This document shows, piece by piece, positions 5,056 through 5,642 of a DNA stretch of 5,642 nt. The stretch is from Prevotellaceae bacterium (lineage in GTDB: Bacteria; Bacteroidota; Bacteroidia; Bacteroidales; UBA932): assembly GCA_031288885.1 (NCBI GenBank), contig JAITQP010000146.1, positions 1-5,642 of the forward strand. Direction: 5' to 3'. The notes under the pieces are model-generated. The model searched no databases, was not told the origin of the DNA, and saw only the letters and a program-made list of their open reading frames with translations. The translations under genes and the position numbers were made by a program. Position 1 is the first letter of the stretch, and every line of letters starts with the position of its first letter.

Positions 5056-5125
5056 TTTACACAAATTTCGTCAACCAACTGACGGAATTTACAGTAAAAT
5101 CGTCAATTGACTGACGATTTTTACG
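5045..5125. repeat. 32-bp tandem array of palindromic units (possible operator array)
   Basis: Units start at 5048 and 5080, with a partial third at 5112: an exact 32-bp period, and 25 of 32 bases identical between the first two units. Each unit holds TGACGAAATTTACA-like sequence and its inverse. The first is a perfect 14-bp inverted repeat, GGTTGACGAAATTT (5045-5058) and AAATTTCGTCAACC (5063-5076), spaced by ACAC. AAAATCGTCA (5096-5105) also pairs perfectly with TGACGATTTT (5112-5121) across the unit boundary. In all, five TGACG half-sites alternate in orientation. It overlaps the ATPase promoter, suggesting binding sites for a dimeric regulator; a mobile-repeat origin is the alternative. 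Confidence 0.75.
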
Positions 5126-5292
5126 ATATCTATTTTCATTATACTTGTAATGAGAGTTTTATGTTTTCCACGGAGTGATTTTGCGTATCGTCATGCGAGC
5201 AAAGCGAGATGCACGCGTTTTATCCGGCAATATTGCTTATATTTGCATTCCAGCTAAGCGGCTGCAGAAGTTTCTAAACGAAAAACCACAAA
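5126..5292. other. Intergenic region between the repeat array and the RhuM gene
   Basis: No gene is seen. A stretch at 5186-5217 contains the direct repeat GCGAG-caaa-GCGAG (5196-5209) and two ATGC copies, and is richer in G+C than its surroundings. It resembles the short intergenic REP-type sequences containing GTCATnGCGAGC that occur in many bacteria, but no clear hairpin forms. The predicted RhuM -7 box follows at 5238-5245. Confidence 0.3.
5238..5245 (+). promoter_or_regulatory. Predicted -7 box of the RhuM-family gene
   Basis: TATATTTG matches the TAnnTTTG consensus exactly and is followed by C. It ends 47 nt before the predicted ATG at 5293, leaving a leader of about 40 nt. No TTTG is found at the usual 19-21 nt upstream; TTTT at 5218-5221 is slightly too close. 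Confidence 0.4.
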
Positions 5293-5642
5293 ATGCTCAT
5301 GAAAGAACGGGATAATTTTCTCATCTACAGCACCTCCAACAATGATGTTCGGGTAGATGTTTATTTGCATAACGAAACGGTTTGGCTGACGCAAAAAACC
5401 ATGGCGGCCTTGTTTGACGTGGAGGTCAATACCATCAACTATCACCTGAAGGAAATATATAAAACCGGTGAGCTACAGCAGGATGCAACTATTCGAAAAA
5501 TTCGAATAGTTCAAACCGAAGGCAGCAGGGAGGTTAGCAGGGAGGTTGATTTTTACAATCTGGACGCCATTATTTCTGTAGGCTACCGCGTAAATTCGGC
5601 CAAAGCCACGCAATTCCGCATTTGGGCTACCAAAACGTTGAA
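5293..5642 (+). CDS. RhuM-family protein, N-terminal part (runs off the window)
   Basis: 116 codons are visible and the 3' end is missing. The start MLMKERDNFLIYSTSNNDVR leads to a helix-turn-helix-like region, VWLTQKTMAALFDVEVNTINYHLKEIY (30-56), then the family signature QTEGSREVSREVDFYNLDAIISVGYRVNSAKATQFRIWATKTL (74-116), of which YNLDxIISVGYRVNS and TQFRxWA are the strongest marks. RhuM is named from a Salmonella pathogenicity-island gene; relatives are common on islands and near restriction-modification or toxin-antitoxin loci, but the molecular function is not established. A DNA-binding role is inferred from the HTH. The alternative start is the ATG at 5299. It is transcribed away from the ATPase gene, sharing the repeat-bearing intergenic region. 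The coding sequence is lower in G+C than the kor genes, consistent with acquisition, and carries a perfect 11-bp inverted repeat at 5487-5511. Confidence 0.85.
   Translation, partial: MLMKERDNFLIYSTSNNDVRVDVYLHNETVWLTQKTMAALFDVEVNTINYHLKEIYKTGELQQDATIRKIRIVQTEGSREVSREVDFYNLDAIISVGYRVNSAKATQFRIWATKTL

Noticed and set aside
4999..5064. Longer start of the ATPase at 5064
   Set aside because: It would place the start codon upstream of the predicted promoter and inside the palindromic array; the extra residues are not typical of the family.
5045..5125. CRISPR array reading of the 32-bp repeats
   Set aside because: The similarity covers the whole 32-bp period, so there are no distinct spacers, and there are no cas genes.
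5524..5547. 12-bp perfect tandem duplication AGCAGGGAGGTT in the RhuM gene
   Set aside because: It encodes SREV-SREV, which fits the normal family pattern EGxREVSREV without adding length, so it is probably not a recent duplication or phase-variation tract.

Overview
The window looks like chromosomal DNA of a Bacteroidales-type anaerobe (phylum Bacteroidota). The reasons are: start-site upstream regions that are A/T-rich and mostly lack Shine-Dalgarno sites; three matches to the phylum's -7 promoter box TAnnTTTG (at 1121-1128, 5024-5031 on minus, and 5238-5245); a four-gene 2-oxoacid:ferredoxin oxidoreductase set in the order and sizes usual for this group; and an AAA/DUF4143 ATPase and a RhuM-family gene, both common in Bacteroidales accessory regions. 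The species cannot be named from the sequence alone.

Layout. 1-45 (minus) holds the first 15 codons of a gene running out of the window, with a signal-peptide-like start. 131-260 (minus) can fold into a long interrupted hairpin followed by a terminator-like stem and T-run. It is either a free small RNA of 6S-like shape (possibly the Bacteroidales-1 type) or a leader/attenuator for the gene at 1-45. 358-495 is a small non-coding element with imperfect terminal inverted repeats and internal hairpins with TAC loops. 607-1123 holds three micro-genes for membrane proteins of 59, 34 and 35 aa, with a long hairpin (907-961) between the second and third.

1150-3871 is the metabolic core: korD (2x[4Fe-4S] ferredoxin), korA (alpha), korB (TPP-binding beta) and korC (gamma), together a complete four-subunit 2-oxoacid:ferredoxin oxidoreductase. 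KorB binds TPP and 2-oxoacid/CoA chemistry occurs at the KorA/KorB interface. Electrons leave through KorD, and KorC completes the catalytic core. Whether the substrate is 2-oxoglutarate or a branched-chain 2-oxoacid cannot be read from the sequence. This operon is visibly more G+C-rich than its flanks.

3868-4998 (minus) is an AAA/DUF4143 ATPase converging on korC, with stop codons overlapping by 4 nt. Its promoter region contains the most striking non-coding structure in the window: about two and a half copies of a 32-bp tandem unit, each unit itself palindromic (5045-5125), with the first palindrome covering the predicted -33 box. Divergently, a RhuM-family gene starts at 5293 and runs off the right edge. 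The right third (ATPase, repeat array, RhuM) reads as an accessory module next to a housekeeping operon.
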